NCBI RefSeq assembly: GCF_901933205.1
Contig: NC_044590.1
Location: forward strand, 2,247,501 to 2,311,500
Length of the DNA stretch: 64,000 nucleotides
From: Camarhynchus parvulus
Lineage: Eukaryota > Chordata > Aves > Passeriformes > Thraupidae
Reading direction: 5' to 3'
Below the pieces are notes generated by a model. That model saw nothing but the letters and a program-made list of their open reading frames with translations, was not told the origin of the DNA and did not search any database. This document shows positions 15,661-28,900 of this stretch, piece after piece (position 1 is the stretch's first letter; each line of letters begins with the position of its first letter). Position numbers and translations under genes: made by a program.

Positions 15661-16828
15661 GGGAACATTTAATTGTATTTGAATGTAGTTCTGTGGTCAC
15701 AAGCTCTGTGGGTTTGTAACTGATACTTCTCCATCATTTCAAATGCTGGAGCACCTGAAAAACACCAGGGTAGCAAATGAATGGCTCCTGATCAGCTGCA
15801 TGAAGTGTCTGAAGGGGTCAAACTGCTGCTCCTGATGTTTAAAAAATAAAAAAGAAAGATGAGAAAAACCACAAAGGCATTGAAATGGGCTGGTTTGTGC
15901 CAGGAATTCTTTCTCCTCTGGACAGCAGCTGGTTTGCTCCCAGCCCAGAGGTGTAGATTTTGTTGATGAAGCTTTTCAATTCAGCATTTTCTATTCAAGA
16001 TATAAAAGTCTTTTCTAGCTACAGGATTGTGGCTTTGGGAGCCAGTGTCTAATTTAATCTTGAAGCTACTGTGGAAAGAGGAAGGAAGAGGCTTTTACCA
16101 GAGAAAAGCCAACGTGTACAAAGGCAAAAAAACAGTAAAAATTTGCCAACCCTCAAGATATCCTGAGTCCAAAGTGGTAAAACCTGTGCACCAGCATGAC
16201 CAGACTCAGCTGTTGCCAAGCAAATAGCAACCATTAATAATTTTAAATAACATAATGCCTTAATAATATTTAAGGATTTTTTAAACCATCCAAGAAACAA
16301 AACCTTTCAGCTGCAGGTCATGTTTAGCTTTCCCTCTTGGGTTTCCTGCCTCTGCAGGGTGAGGTGGTTTTGCAGAGGATTTATAACCACAAAGGGGATC
16401 TGTTCAGTTTTCTAAACACTGATTAAAAGTGTATCAAAGCTCACACCACTTTGAAGTTAAAAAAAAAAATTAAAAACCTAAACAAAGAAACAAACAAAAA
16501 ACCCAAACACAACAAACCAGCAGTAAAAAACCCTGCAGCAAAAACGCTTCCAAATCCAGCCCTTTTCCTGGTCCAGCCCTGCTGCCCCGGGTTTTGTGTT
16601 CAGAGCAGGGCAGGCACTCCCTGCAGGGCTGTCTGTGTGTCCTGCACATCACCAGCTGCAGCCAGGGGCTCCCTGGAGAGAATTCTGCCACGTAATGAGC
16701 TCCCCCCATTCCCAGAGCTGCTTTCCTGGGGCTCCCAGTGAGCAGGAGGAGGCAGAGGCTGAGCTTTCCCTCTCCAGGCTCCCAGCCAGAGCCTCCAGAG
16801 CTGCCTGAGACACTGGCAGGGCTGGGGA

Positions 16829-16872
16829 CATCCTCCTCCTCCTCCTCCTCCTGCTCCTCCTGCTCCTGCTCA
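16829..16872 (+). repeat. CCT/CTG-type trinucleotide repeat
   Basis: TCC repeated about 8 times, then degenerate CTGCTCCTC units. It lies 30 bp upstream of the proposed CASS4 start exon. Confidence 0.85.
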
Positions 16873-16902
16873 GGTGATGGACTAACAGGGAAACGCAGCA
16901 AA

Positions 16903-16914
16903 ATGAAGGTCAGT
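16903..16914 (+). CDS. CASS4: Candidate CASS4 coding exon 1 (4 codons, MKVS)
   Basis: ATG with A at -3, four codons, then AGT|GTAAGT, phase 0. Joined to exon 2 it gives MKVS-HSLAKALYDN. NEDD9 begins MKYKNLMARALYDN, so a four-codon phase-0 first exon fits the family. Homology cannot prove an exon this short. A rival with donor AAG|GTAGGT lies at 13312-13356. Confidence 0.55.
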
Positions 16915-19900
16915 GTAAGTACTGGGCTCTTTTCTTTCTGCTGCAGTTGATTTAGTGACTTTGCTGATTCCGTTTGTAGTGGACAGAGGGTGAAATCTGC
17001 ATCTGGTGGGGTCTCTTTGCAATGTGTGTGCTCAGCTGATTTGCACATCACTAACGGAGCACGTCGTCTGAATTTTTTAACATATAATCCAAATTAACAG
17101 TTTCTCAAGAGCACCAGCGTGGCAGAGGAGGGTGAGGGTTTGTTCTGTGTACATTGAATAATGACAAGTTTATTAGAAATGATCACGAGTGACTCAGACT
17201 GGTCACTTCCACATTCTCTTGGAAAAAAAAAAACAAGGTTAAGAGTTGAGAAGTGTATTACCTCAAAAGAGATGATGGTTTTGCACTGACTCCTAGAAAA
17301 TGGGTAATGGAAATGTCTCAAGAATTGAGGTCACTGTGTGATGAGGAAAATGCCAAGTAATTTCAGTCTGAACTCTGTGAGCCTGGGAAAGCCTTTGCAC
17401 TCGAGGGTAAGGACTGGCTACATCCTGCAGAGCTGCTGGGGCTCTCATTTTTGGGAAATACTCTTTTCTCTTGGTGTGGGGGGATTGAGTGATGGATCAA
17501 ACCCATTTTGCAGCCGTTTGTGCCTGGCTTTGCCCAGCCCAGGCTGGGCTTTGTGCAGGGCTGGGGCTGTGACAAGGGCTGGCTCAGCTGGGCAGGGCAG
17601 GGCTGGGCTGTCACCATGTGTCCCCTGCTAATGACAGCCAGGCAGCAGAGCCCAGCTGCTGCCCGGACCTGGGGACTCACACCAGGGATTAGCCCAGCTG
17701 GAAACCCCTCTCTGCCTGCAGAAATGTGACAATTTCAGTGATACTCACGCAGCAACCATCCACTCCTCAATTTATTCAATGCATTTCATTCACCTCAGAA
17801 ACACCAGCTTTGCAGGGCTGTGCAGAGAGCAGGGTCAGGACAAGATTTTGGGGGGTGAGGACAAGATTTGGGAACTGCTCAGTGCAGCCAGGGAGCCCCA
17901 GGCAGCTGCAGCAGTGGGAGTTGTGCTGCTGCTGCTTCTTGGTGGATCAGAAATCCCCAGCCTGCCCTCAGCTCTCCGCTGCTGCCACACCAGGGGAAAA
18001 GGGCACAGCATGCAGGGACAGCACCCTGGCGCCTCCAGCAGCAGGAATTCCTGAAAATGTCCAGTTTTCAATGAAAAATGTGTCGTTTGATCCTGCTGAG
18101 CTTCCTTGGAGACGTTTTGCCTGATTCACAGGAGGGTGAGGACCCTGCTTTGAGGAGAGCACTTGTAACATCAGGACTTTCTGTATCTGCACAGCCACAT
18201 TTAGAAATAAATGTAGTCAGGTGTAATTAAGATACTAAAAATCAAAAAACCCTGAAGTGATTGGGGGCACATGGGAAAAAGGAAGGTTTGAGGACCCAAG
18301 CCCCAGGAATGCTCCCACAGGGAGCAGCAGGAAGGAGCAGTTTATTTTCCCTTGAGCTTGGGCATGGGAGCACTCCTATAAAAATGCTCTGAGTGGGGTG
18401 AAATCCTGGCTGCTCTTGTCCCTTCTGGTGATTTTAACACACAAAGGATTTGATTGACTTCATTTGTGGCGCAAAGAGAGTTTGGGGGAAATCAGCAGAA
18501 CTCCAGCTTGCAATTCCCACCTCTGCAGCAGCGCCCTGTGTGAAGCTGCAGGATTTGTAAGCTTGATGTTTTTAAGTGGTGCTTCTATATTTGATCCAAT
18601 TTAGAATTCAAAACCTGTGATCAGCACCTGCTTCCACCCCCACAAAATCAATTAAAGCAATAAAAGCAAGTCCTGATGCTCATTCCTCCTCGAAGCTCAC
18701 ACAAAACTTCTGTATGAGCTGAACAATTCTTTTCCAAAATACACAAACAAAACAAAGAAATGCAGAAGGACTTTCTGCAGGTCACAGGAACTGCAGCACA
18801 TGCAGGTGGAGAATGGTCTGAGCTTTTAAGGTAAATTTTCCTCTTTTCCTGTGGACTCTCTACAATTAACTGAGCAAAACTGAAGTGACTCAGAGTGGTC
18901 TGGGCTTTAATAGGGAATTCTCAGGGAAGGCTGTTCCCAGCTGAGGGATGATGGAGAATGTTTATTTCTGCAGCTTTGCTGGGAGGTGAGGAGATTAACT
19001 GGAAGCTGCTCTGTAAACATGTCAGAGGTGTCTCTGATGTATGAGCAGAACTGTTTAGCAAACACAACCCTCTATCTCTTCCTCCTCAAATATTTTAAGT
19101 CCCACTTTCCTGCAGTAAAAGAGCTCACTCATGTATTGATGTGCAACATGAGAAATATTTCAATCCACAAAAACTCCCAGGATTAAACTGGGAGTTTATT
19201 CTCAGTTTATAGAGAATAAACTCCCAGTTTATTTACGTGGTCTCAATGGGGTTTTTTAGGAAGAAAATTGAAGATAATAAATGAAAAATATCTTTTTTAT
19301 CAGAAATGCTGTGCAATAGTGAAGTACCCATTCACATGAAATAATACAGGGTAGCAAATTGAGATTTCCAAATACAAACTGAGTGGGACAAGGGCATAGA
19401 GAAATTATTTCATGGGGCCTTGTGCTGAAATTATCACGTGCTGTACATCACTGTGTCCACATGGATTTTCTAGCAAAGTTTGTATATATTTAATAATGAT
19501 CTTTTTTTCTGTGGCATGAAGATCAGGCTTGGGATAGGAGAGGCACCAGGAGATTTTAGTAACAGTGGGATGTTTCATCCTTAGCATAAATATCTATTGT
19601 GTACACAGAGCACAGATGTCACTCTGAGGGTATAAAATTTTACATTATAGAACTGGGCACTGATCAGCTTTACTGCCCTTAATTACAACTTCTCCATTAA
19701 TAAACATGAGGGAGCAGCTTTCATCCCTATGACTCCCAGGGGCTGCCAAGGCTTTGTAGAGGGAGCAGGGCTGGGTAAGGATCTGCAAACAACAAAGATG
19801 TGACAAGTCCAGTTTGGAGGGGAATTGCTCTGTCCACATCTGAGCCACATGAAGGAGAGGCACTTGCAGCAAGATGAGAACTTCTGGAGTGAAGCTGTTC

Positions 19901-22900
19901 CAGGGACCCTGCACTGTCAATCCCTCAGTGTGGGACCCTGCCCTGCCCTGGCTGTGGGCTCGGGGGGTCCCAGTGCCTCGGGAGGGGCTGCAGGGGACAC
20001 TTTTTTATCTTATCCAGGTCTGTGCTTTGTCAGCATCTAGTTTAAACCCACTCAGTGAGAGCAGAGCCCCAGCACTGCCTCTCAAGGCGCTTTTTGTGGA
20101 GCTTTTAGGATGTTCTCTGTCTTAGGAGAGGTTTTGCAAGGCTGCTGATTGAGGCAGCAAGCAAAGAAGGAAAATCACTTGGACCTCACCTGTGTTGCTT
20201 TAGTGCTTTTTACACGTTGGGTATTTAAGGACACAACACACAAAGCACCAGAGAACACTGCACGGCCAGAGCTCTGCTGGATATCAGGGAAAATGCATCT
20301 CCCAGCGCCCCCAGCACAGCCCCTGCTCCCTGAGCATCCGGAGGGCTCGGGATCCAGGAATGCAGCCCTTGTTTAGAGGCAGGGCAGGGCAGGGCTGCCT
20401 GAGCTCACAGGAGAGCGGGGGTGATGCCTCACACACCTCCGGGGAGCTGGGGCAGCAGGCAGGGCTGGGCTCTGCCTCACAGCCTGCCCTGCAGATAACC
20501 CTGCCCGTGGCCCTGCAGGCACGGTGGGAGCGAGCACGCACCTCCTGAGCTGCTGCTGGGCTGCTGAAATGCTCTGCACCTTGCTGAAATGCTCTGCACC
20601 TTGCTGAAATGCTCTGTACCTTCCTGAAATACTCTGTACCTTCCTAAAATACTCTGCACCTTGCTGAAATGCTCTGCACCTCCTGAAATGCTCTGTACCT
20701 TCCTGAAATACTCTGTACCTTCCTAAAATACTCTGCACCTTGCTGAAATGCTCTGTACCTTGTTGAAATGCTCTGCACCTTGCTGAAATACTCTGCACCT
20801 TGCTGAAATGCTCTGCACCTTGCTGAAATACTGAAATACGACAGGGGATGGCAAAGATGTGCTCTCCAACTCCACAGTATTGAGGGTTTGTCCTGAAAGT
20901 TGGAATTTAATTAAGCCCTGCCTTAGCTGGAAAACCTTTAGGGTTTGTTTTTTGGGTTTTCTTTTGTCCTTTTTAAGAGCTCCACTGACCCTGCCGGTGC
21001 ATGGTCTGACAATCTCTCAGTTCAGTCATGTTCCACACACTGGAGTTTAGGGCTTGTCTCCATCACTTCTCTGGTCAAAGTCTTCATTCTTCCCTTCCAT
21101 CTCTCTGGATGGGATATGAGATGATCCATGAACAGATCTGTTTTCTAGCTAGGTCAGCTCCCCCAGAGTGCCCTACGATTTAATTGATTCATTAATTGAT
21201 CTCCTGCTTGGCTTGATTTGGGATGATTCTAGAGGTTGCTGGGTTTGTGTTGATCACAGATGTGAGCTCCAGAAATGCAAAATCTGAGCCAGTGTCCTGC
21301 CTCAGCCTGGCCTTGGGCTGGGGGCTGTTGGCCCTGGGATATTTGCCCATTTTTACTGGCCAAACTAAAGGAATGTGTGCTGTGCCTCGAGCAGGGACCC
21401 CTCTGATGGAAAGGTGTGGGTCTCTGGTTATAAAATTAGGCTCAGCAGCATCTTGAGGGTGCTGTTTCCACAGGAAAAGGGAAATGTCAATATTTAGATG
21501 CCTTTTAAAACCACAGTGTGAACCAAAGGTTCCTCTCAGCTGTGTGGGTGCACGTAGGAAGGGCGGCCTAGCTGTGTGTGCCCCAGCCAGGCGCACACCT
21601 TGAGCTGGGCCTAGCTGTGTGTGCCCCAGCCAGGCTCACACCTTGAGCCTGGCCTAGCTGTGTGTGCCCAGCCAGGCGCACACCTTGAGCCCGGCCTTGC
21701 TGTGTGTGCCCCAGCCAGGCTCACACCTTGAGCCTGGCCTAGCTGTGTGTGCCCAGCCAGGCGCACACCTTGAGCCCGGCCTAGCTGTGTGTGCCCCAGC
21801 CAGGCGCACACCTTGAGCCCGGCCTTGCTGTGTGTGCCCAGCCAGGCTCACACCTTGAGCCCGGCCTTGCTGTGTGTGCCCCAGCCAGGCTCACACCTTG
21901 AGCTGGGCCTTGCTGTGTGTGCTCAGCCAGGCTCACACCTTGAGCCTGGCCTAGCTGTGTGTGCCCAGCCAGGCTCACACCTTGAGCCCAGCCTTGCTGT
22001 GTGTGCCCCAGCCAGGCTCACACCTTGAGCCCAGCCTTGCTGTGTGTGCCCAGCCAGGCTCACACCTTGAGCTGGGCCTAGCTGTGTGTGCCCAGCCGGG
22101 CTCACACCTTGAGCTGGGCCTAGCTGTGTGTGCCCCAGCCAGGCTCACACCTTGAGCCCGGCCTTGCTGTGTGTGCCCAGCCAGGCTCACACCTTGAGCC
22201 TGGCCTAGCTGTGTGTGCCCCAGCCAGGCTCACACCTTGAGCCCAGCCTTGCTGTGTGTGCCCAGCCAGGCTCACACCTTGAGCCTGGCCTAGCTGTGTG
22301 TGCCCAGCCAGGCTCACACCTTGAGCCCGGCCTTGCTGTGTGTGCCCCTGTCGGGGTCTCTCGCTGTTCACAGTGACCCTGAGAAATGCTGGAAAGTCTC
22401 TTTTCCCAGCCCAGTGCTTGAAGAAGGAGTCAGGGCTCTTCATTTCTCGGTCTTAAGGTTGTTTATTGTTTCTTATCTATAAAATTCTTTCTCCTGTCCT
22501 GCCGAGGTCCGCTCAGCAACACAGTCAGAGGCACTCTGCCTGCCCCCGGGGCAGTGTTATGTCTTTGTACTAAAAACTCCATGTACAATGTTTACAATTA
22601 CTTTCCAATGCCTATCACCTATGTTAGACAGTGAGCTTCTACTCTAAACCAATCTAAAAGTGCCAACATCACAGCAGAAGATGGAGGCCAAGAAGAAGAA
22701 GAAGAAAGGCTGGACACGCCCAGATCCCTCCATCTCTACCCCCCTGAATCCCCATTCTAAAATCCCCAAAATCTACTTTTTCACCCCATGATAAATTCAC
22801 TATCATTCTACTTAATTTGTCGTGGCTTGCAGATCTTCATCTAGGGTTGGTAACTTGCTCCAAGGGTCATAATCAAACCCACAGGGGCATTCTGGGCTCT

Positions 22901-25900
22901 GTGCCAGGGTCTCTGAGCCCCCTGGCAGGGTCTGGGCTGCTCAGGACAGCCAGAGGGATGTCCTGGGTCCTGACATGTCCCAGCCAGGCTCAGATCCTGA
23001 GCCCAGCCTTGCTGTGCGTGCCCAGCCAGGCTCAGATCCTGAGCCCAGCCTTGCTGGCCCTTCACCCACTTCCTGTGTGTGTCTGGATAAGGCTCTTCAT
23101 GTGGAAAAGGGGCAGAGTTTTTCTCTGCCCACCCTCCTGGGGCTGAAGAAGAGGGTCTGTCCCTCAGGAGTGTGTCTGTGCAGCACCCAGCCCAAGGAGC
23201 CGGCAGTGTTGATAGATAACAGGAAAAGTTGGCTGTTCTCCTTTTTTTGTCAGTGTGGAGCCCAGGGGGGATTCCTGACTCCAACATTTGGCATTGTCCC
23301 AGTCCAAAGTGACTCCCATGTTCCAGGCAAAAGCCAGGCTGGACCAGGAGGCCAAGGGGGCTGCTGTCCCCCCTGGCAGCTGCCCCTGTCCCACAAAAAG
23401 CCATTGTTCATGAAATGCCTGCAGCCAACAGCGGGCCCTTGTCGCCAGCGGAGCTGACAAATTTGAGTTCTTGTGCTGCAGCTTCAGGCCAGCTGCTCAC
23501 AGCAAATGCTCTGCACAAAAATACAAGGCATCACGTTTCCTATTTGGGTGCTATCTCTCTGGAAATTACTTGCACTTTCTGATAAGAAATTCATGCTGAG
23601 GCACAGCCAGTGTTCCCACTGACAGGGGAGCAGACAGTCCATTCTAAAGCTAAAAGCAAAACCTATCTTGTACTGAAAAAAACATAAAAAATGACACCCA
23701 CAGCTTTCTCTGCCCTTTGCAAAAATGCCTCAGGTGACTAAAGCTGGCTCTGGCTGCCCCATCCCTGGCAGTGCCCAAGGCCAGGCTGGACAGGGCATGG
23801 AGCAACCTGGGACAGTGGAAGGTGTCCCTGCCCACGGCAGGGGTGGGATGAGATGATATTTAAGGTCCCTTCCCACCCAAAGCATTCCATGATTCTCTGA
23901 TCTTGTAATGAGTAATTATGAGATGAAGAATTCACAGAATGACAATGGGAAAACCATCTATTTTTCATATAGGGATCACAGAATAGATCTCTATTTTTCA
24001 TATAGGGATCACAGAATAGATCTCTATTTTTCATATAGGGATCACAGAACCATTAGGGTTGAAAAGGACCTCTGGAGATCACAGAGTCCAGCCCCAGTGC
24101 CAAGACAGGGTCACCTGGAGCAGGTGGCAGGAATGCATCCAGGTGGGTTTGGGGTGGCTCCAGAGAGAGAGATCCACACCCTCCCTGGGCAGCTGTTCCA
24201 GGCTCTCATGGAAAGAGCTTCTTCCTCATTTTGAGGTGGAGCTTCTTGTGTTTTAGCTTACAAATTCAGTATATGTAAGTCTAATATAATAAATCTAAAT
24301 AATGATTAGCAGTGCTCTTCAAAGGCCTCAAGCAGGAAAAGGTGATGAAGAAATGTATCACAGTAATCTTATTATCTATTTCTTTATTGCACTGAACGTA
24401 GCAGACACAAAGTATGGGAATAAATCACACAGACTCCATCTTCTTCATGGTGGAACAAGCCCATTCTTTATTCACACAACTCCTTTTTATACAGTTTTAC
24501 AGACCTCATGTGGGACTCCAATTGATCAGGAGCTTTCTTGTTAATTGCTTTATTGGTCAGTAATGAGTTGTTATCCTGTATTGACTGGTACTCAAACCCC
24601 AGTGTGGATGTGCAGGGAAAGTTGTTTGTGAGAGATAGTTTTCATTTTTCTATCTAATGGTGTAAAAACTGGTTGTTTTTTACCCAGGAGTAGATTGTTA
24701 TGTTAACAAACTGCTCACACCAGGATTGCTTTACATGGGCACTTCCAAAGTGCCAGCTTGCCTTAGAAGAAATGACAGAAATGATTTTATGAAGCCTTTC
24801 TTGATGATTTTCCTGCCTTACTGCAACAACAAAGTGCCACATTTAACAGTGATGGCAAAGATGTGCTCTCCAGCTCCACAGTACTGAGGGTTTGTCTTGA
24901 AAGCTGGAATTTAATTAAGCCCTGCCTTAGCTGGAAAACCTTTAGGGCTTGTTTTTTGGGTTTTATTTCCTTTCTAACCTCTTCTTTCTAAGAGCTCCAC
25001 TGACCCTGCTTGATGATTCTCCAGTTCAGGGCTGGAGAGAGGCAGTTCAGTGTGCAAAGGGGTGGGTGAGTCAAACTGAGACCCAGGTGGGGAAAGGATC
25101 CGGGCAGGGTGGGAACACCAGGCTGGGAGCGAGGAGCCTGGCATGGTGTGGCAGTGTGACCAAGTGACACTGTGGCTGTGCTCGTGTCCCCAGCACAGCC
25201 TGGCCAAGGCTCTCTACGACAACAAGGCGGAGTGCTCGGACGAGCTGGCGTTCCGCAGAGGGGACATCGTGACGGTGCTGGAGCAGCACGTGGCGGGCAG
25301 CCAGGGCTGGTGGCACTGCTCCCTGCACGGCCACCACGGGCTGGCCCCCGCCAACCGCCTGCAGCTCCTGCCGCCCTCCACGGAGCCGCCAGCCGCGCAC
25401 AGCATCTACCAGGTGCCCTCCGTGCCCTCCGTGCCCACAGCCACGGCGCCCTCGGCCACCTACGAGAAGATGGAGGGCTGGGTTCAGCCCCAGCTCGTGT
25501 ACCAGGTGCCAGCCCTGGCGGCGCAGCTGCTCAGTGAGAGGCCCAAGCGCTCCACGCACCAGGTGAGCTCTGAAGTAACCTGATGTTGTTAAAACAGTGG
25601 CTGGGAGCAGGGAAATAAGGAAGCTTGAGATTTTCAGTGGAGTTGGCAGCCGAGGAATGATGGTGTTTAGGAAACTCCCATCAGCTGCTCAGCAAGAGGA
25701 CCAAGCGCTCCACGCACCAGGTGAGCTCGAAAAACCCAGATGTTGTTAAAACAGTGGCTGGGAGCAGGGAAATAAGGAAGCTTGAGGTTCTCAGTGGAGT
25801 TTGCAGCAGAAGAATGATGGTGTTTAGGAAACTCCCATCAGTTTATAGTATGGGGTGAGAAACCCTACTCAGCGAGAGGCCCAAGCGCTCCACGCACCAG

Positions 25901-28900
25901 GTGAGCTCCCAAAAACCAGATGTTGTTGTTAAAACAATGGCTATGAGCAGGGAAATAAGGAAGCTTGAGATTTTCAGTGGAATTTGCAGCAGAGGAATGA
26001 TGGTGTTTAGGAAACTCCCATCAATTTAAGCATGGGTTAAGAAATGCTGCTCAGCAAGAGGACCAAGTGCTCCACACACCACCAAGTGAGCTCTGAAAAA
26101 CCAGATGTTGTTGTTAAAACAATGGCTGGGAGCAGGGAAATAAGGAAGCCTGAGATTTTCAGTGGGGTTTGCAGCAGAGGAATGATGGTGTTTAGGAAAC
26201 TCCCAGCAGTTTACAGCATGGGGTGAGAAATGCTGCTCTGGGCGACAGATGAGAGTCTCTACAGTCTGTACTCCCTCACCTTTCTGACAGTTTGAAACAG
26301 CTGTAAAACAGGGCAGGAAGTAAAGAATATACCATTTGTTTGGGAGAATCTATAAATTATTTACAAAGTTAAAATAACAAGACACAGAACTTTCTCCAGT
26401 AGCCATCCAGAGCCCTCTGGGCACATGTGGAGTCTTTGCATCCATCTGCACAGGAACATGATTCATAATTTTTAAAAAATCACCCTTTGGTGTGTGATTG
26501 CTGGGTTTGGTCTGGGTTTTACTGTCTTCAGCAGCTCAGCAAGCTCAGAATGCTGCTGCCTCTCTCTTGTGCTGTCACTTGCATCAAGCAGCAGCCCCTG
26601 CCAGACACACAGAAGGACACAAAGTGTTTTGTTGTGTGCCCTCAACCAGTTTCTCTCCCAGCCCATTTTTGCTGCTGCTGAGATGTTGACCAAGGTGTAC
26701 AGCTCCCCCAGTTATAGAGGAGAACAAACTGGTTTTCCAAGGTTTCATTACAGCTCCCTGGCCTGGCTCTTCTTTCTCCCAGCTCCTCGTGTTTGACTTT
26801 CAAACATACATGGAACATGCAATTTGATTACATCTCACTGGTTTTTAACATCAGAACCTTGTGCTTTCTTCAGGAAAAAATGAGTGGGGAATGTTTCACA
26901 ATGAAAGGGAAATAGAGCAGGTGGGGACAGAGTTCGAGTGTGAGGTTTTGTTCATTCTGTGAGCTCTCCAGCCCTGGGTGGCTCTTTATCCTGTGTATGG
27001 AAATCACATTTGAAATGCTAATTGAAAAAGGAAAAGGAAGAAAATTCAGCTGTATTCAGGTGTTTTAGGCTGATTTAATGATGGTTTGATTTATGGGGCT
27101 CATTGAGCCACCTTGCCTCCTGCTGTGTGGAAGGCCAGTCATGGAAACCTCCTTGCTGCTTCCTGCTGGGTGCCAGGTGGGTGCTGGAAAACAACAAACT
27201 CGGGGCATCCCTGGTGACCAGAACCTCCTTTTCAGCTCTGCAGCTGCAGTGCACAACCATAGCTCAAACTCAAACCAAGTACAGCTACAAGAGACTCTTC
27301 TGCACTTGCTGTCATTGATTTCTCCACATTCATGACCCTAAAGGAGCCATTGGCAAACTGTACCAGAGACTGGCATCAATTTTCCATGTTATGCCAGCAA
27401 ATGAGGTGGAAAATATCATCTATTCATTATGTGGATGAATGGTCTGACAGAGCAGCTCCTTGGCTCTCCCTGCCTCATTTCATGAATTTATCCACCTAAG
27501 CTGTGCCTAGTCTGAGAATGAAAAAGAATGAAGAAGGAAAAAGAAAAGTCCCAGCCTCTGATGGTTATCCAGAAGTTGAGAGTGGGGCTGCCTGTGGCAC
27601 AGTGTCCCAGCTGTCCCCACACCAGCTGCACCCTGGTGGTCACAAGCTGTCCCCAAGGCAGGGGAGCTCAGGGAGCACAGAACAATCCAGACCATCCCAC
27701 TGAGATCCTGTGGCACAGCTGGCAAAGCTCCTGCCATACTCAGCTGTCCTCTGAGCAGCTGGGAAAAGCCACTGTGAGTCTCTGAGGGAGCTGATTGAAA
27801 GCAGTGAAACAAGAATAAATCCGTCAGAGCCTGGGTGTTTTCACCCCACAGAGAAACCTCCTTCCTTCTGCCTCACACCCAGGGCACCTCCTGGTTCTGC
27901 TGCCACTGACAGGACTTCCAAAAGTGCCAACATGTGATATCCAGTGAGTTTGCTTTCTGCTGGATTCTCAGATTTGTCCATCTGGAAGCAGACTTGCCCT
28001 AAGGATGGCTTTTATCTTTTACCCTTTCACTCAGGGAAATTGTGTCTCTGTTTGTGAGGAAGATGCTCATATTCAGGCACAGGTTGTCCAGGATTCCCCA
28101 CCCCTGGAGGAGTTCCAGGCCACACTGGAGGGGGTTTGGAGCAGCCTGGGATAGTGAAAGATGTTCCTGCCCTCTACAGGGGGTGGAAGAGACGGTCTTG
28201 TAGATCCCTCCCAACCCAAACCATTTTGTGGTTCTGTGATTCTCTATCACAGCACTCAGGGGATTTATCTTCACTCCTCATTCCCTGTTCCCACAGGAGA
28301 GCTGAACCAGGCAGAGTGAAGCTGCACTCTTCTTCCTCTCCCATATTTCCCCTACGTTTAGCTGCTGCAGGACTTGCACGATGGGAATCCCTCCAGTTTA
28401 AAACCAGTTTAAAGTTTCCTATAATATCTCACCCCAGCAGTGTTTCTGGAGGTCAGTGGTCCTGCCAATGGGAGGCAAGGGCCCATTTATAAATTAGCTG
28501 AGGGCAGCCAGGCTAAAGGCAGGCTGGACGAACAAAATTCCATCTTTTGGTGGTTGATTCTAAAAAAGAAAAGTCCTAACCCAGCATTCATATTTTGTGA
28601 CATTAATTGTCCCACAGATCTGGTCCTGGCTGCTCAAATTATGTTTTAATCAAACAGGAGAATCTGACTGCAAAGATACAATTCCCATATTGGACTTCCC
28701 TGTTTATGGAGCTGGACAAGACATCAAGGTTTAATCCTTCCAAATGAGTCATTTGTTCATAACTACAGAATAATGCTCAGCCTGCACTTTTCTGCTGCTC
28801 TGACATTAAATTGGCTTGACCCAATGACTGTGGGCTTGGAGAAGTCAAAATTTCCCCACTTCCTTTTTCAAATGGTTCTGCTTTTGGGCAGTTTAAAGGT

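Noticed and set aside
21545..22348. CRISPR-like regular array
   Set aside because: Units are contiguous with no unique spacers, and the context is a vertebrate intron.
21545..22443. Open frames encoding repeated HTQ-x-GRAQGV-like peptides
   Set aside because: They are a by-product of the 43-bp minisatellite read in several frames on both strands.
22349..22975. Possible complete endogenous retrovirus
   Set aside because: Only a single LTR is present; no internal gag, pol or env sequence lies on either side.
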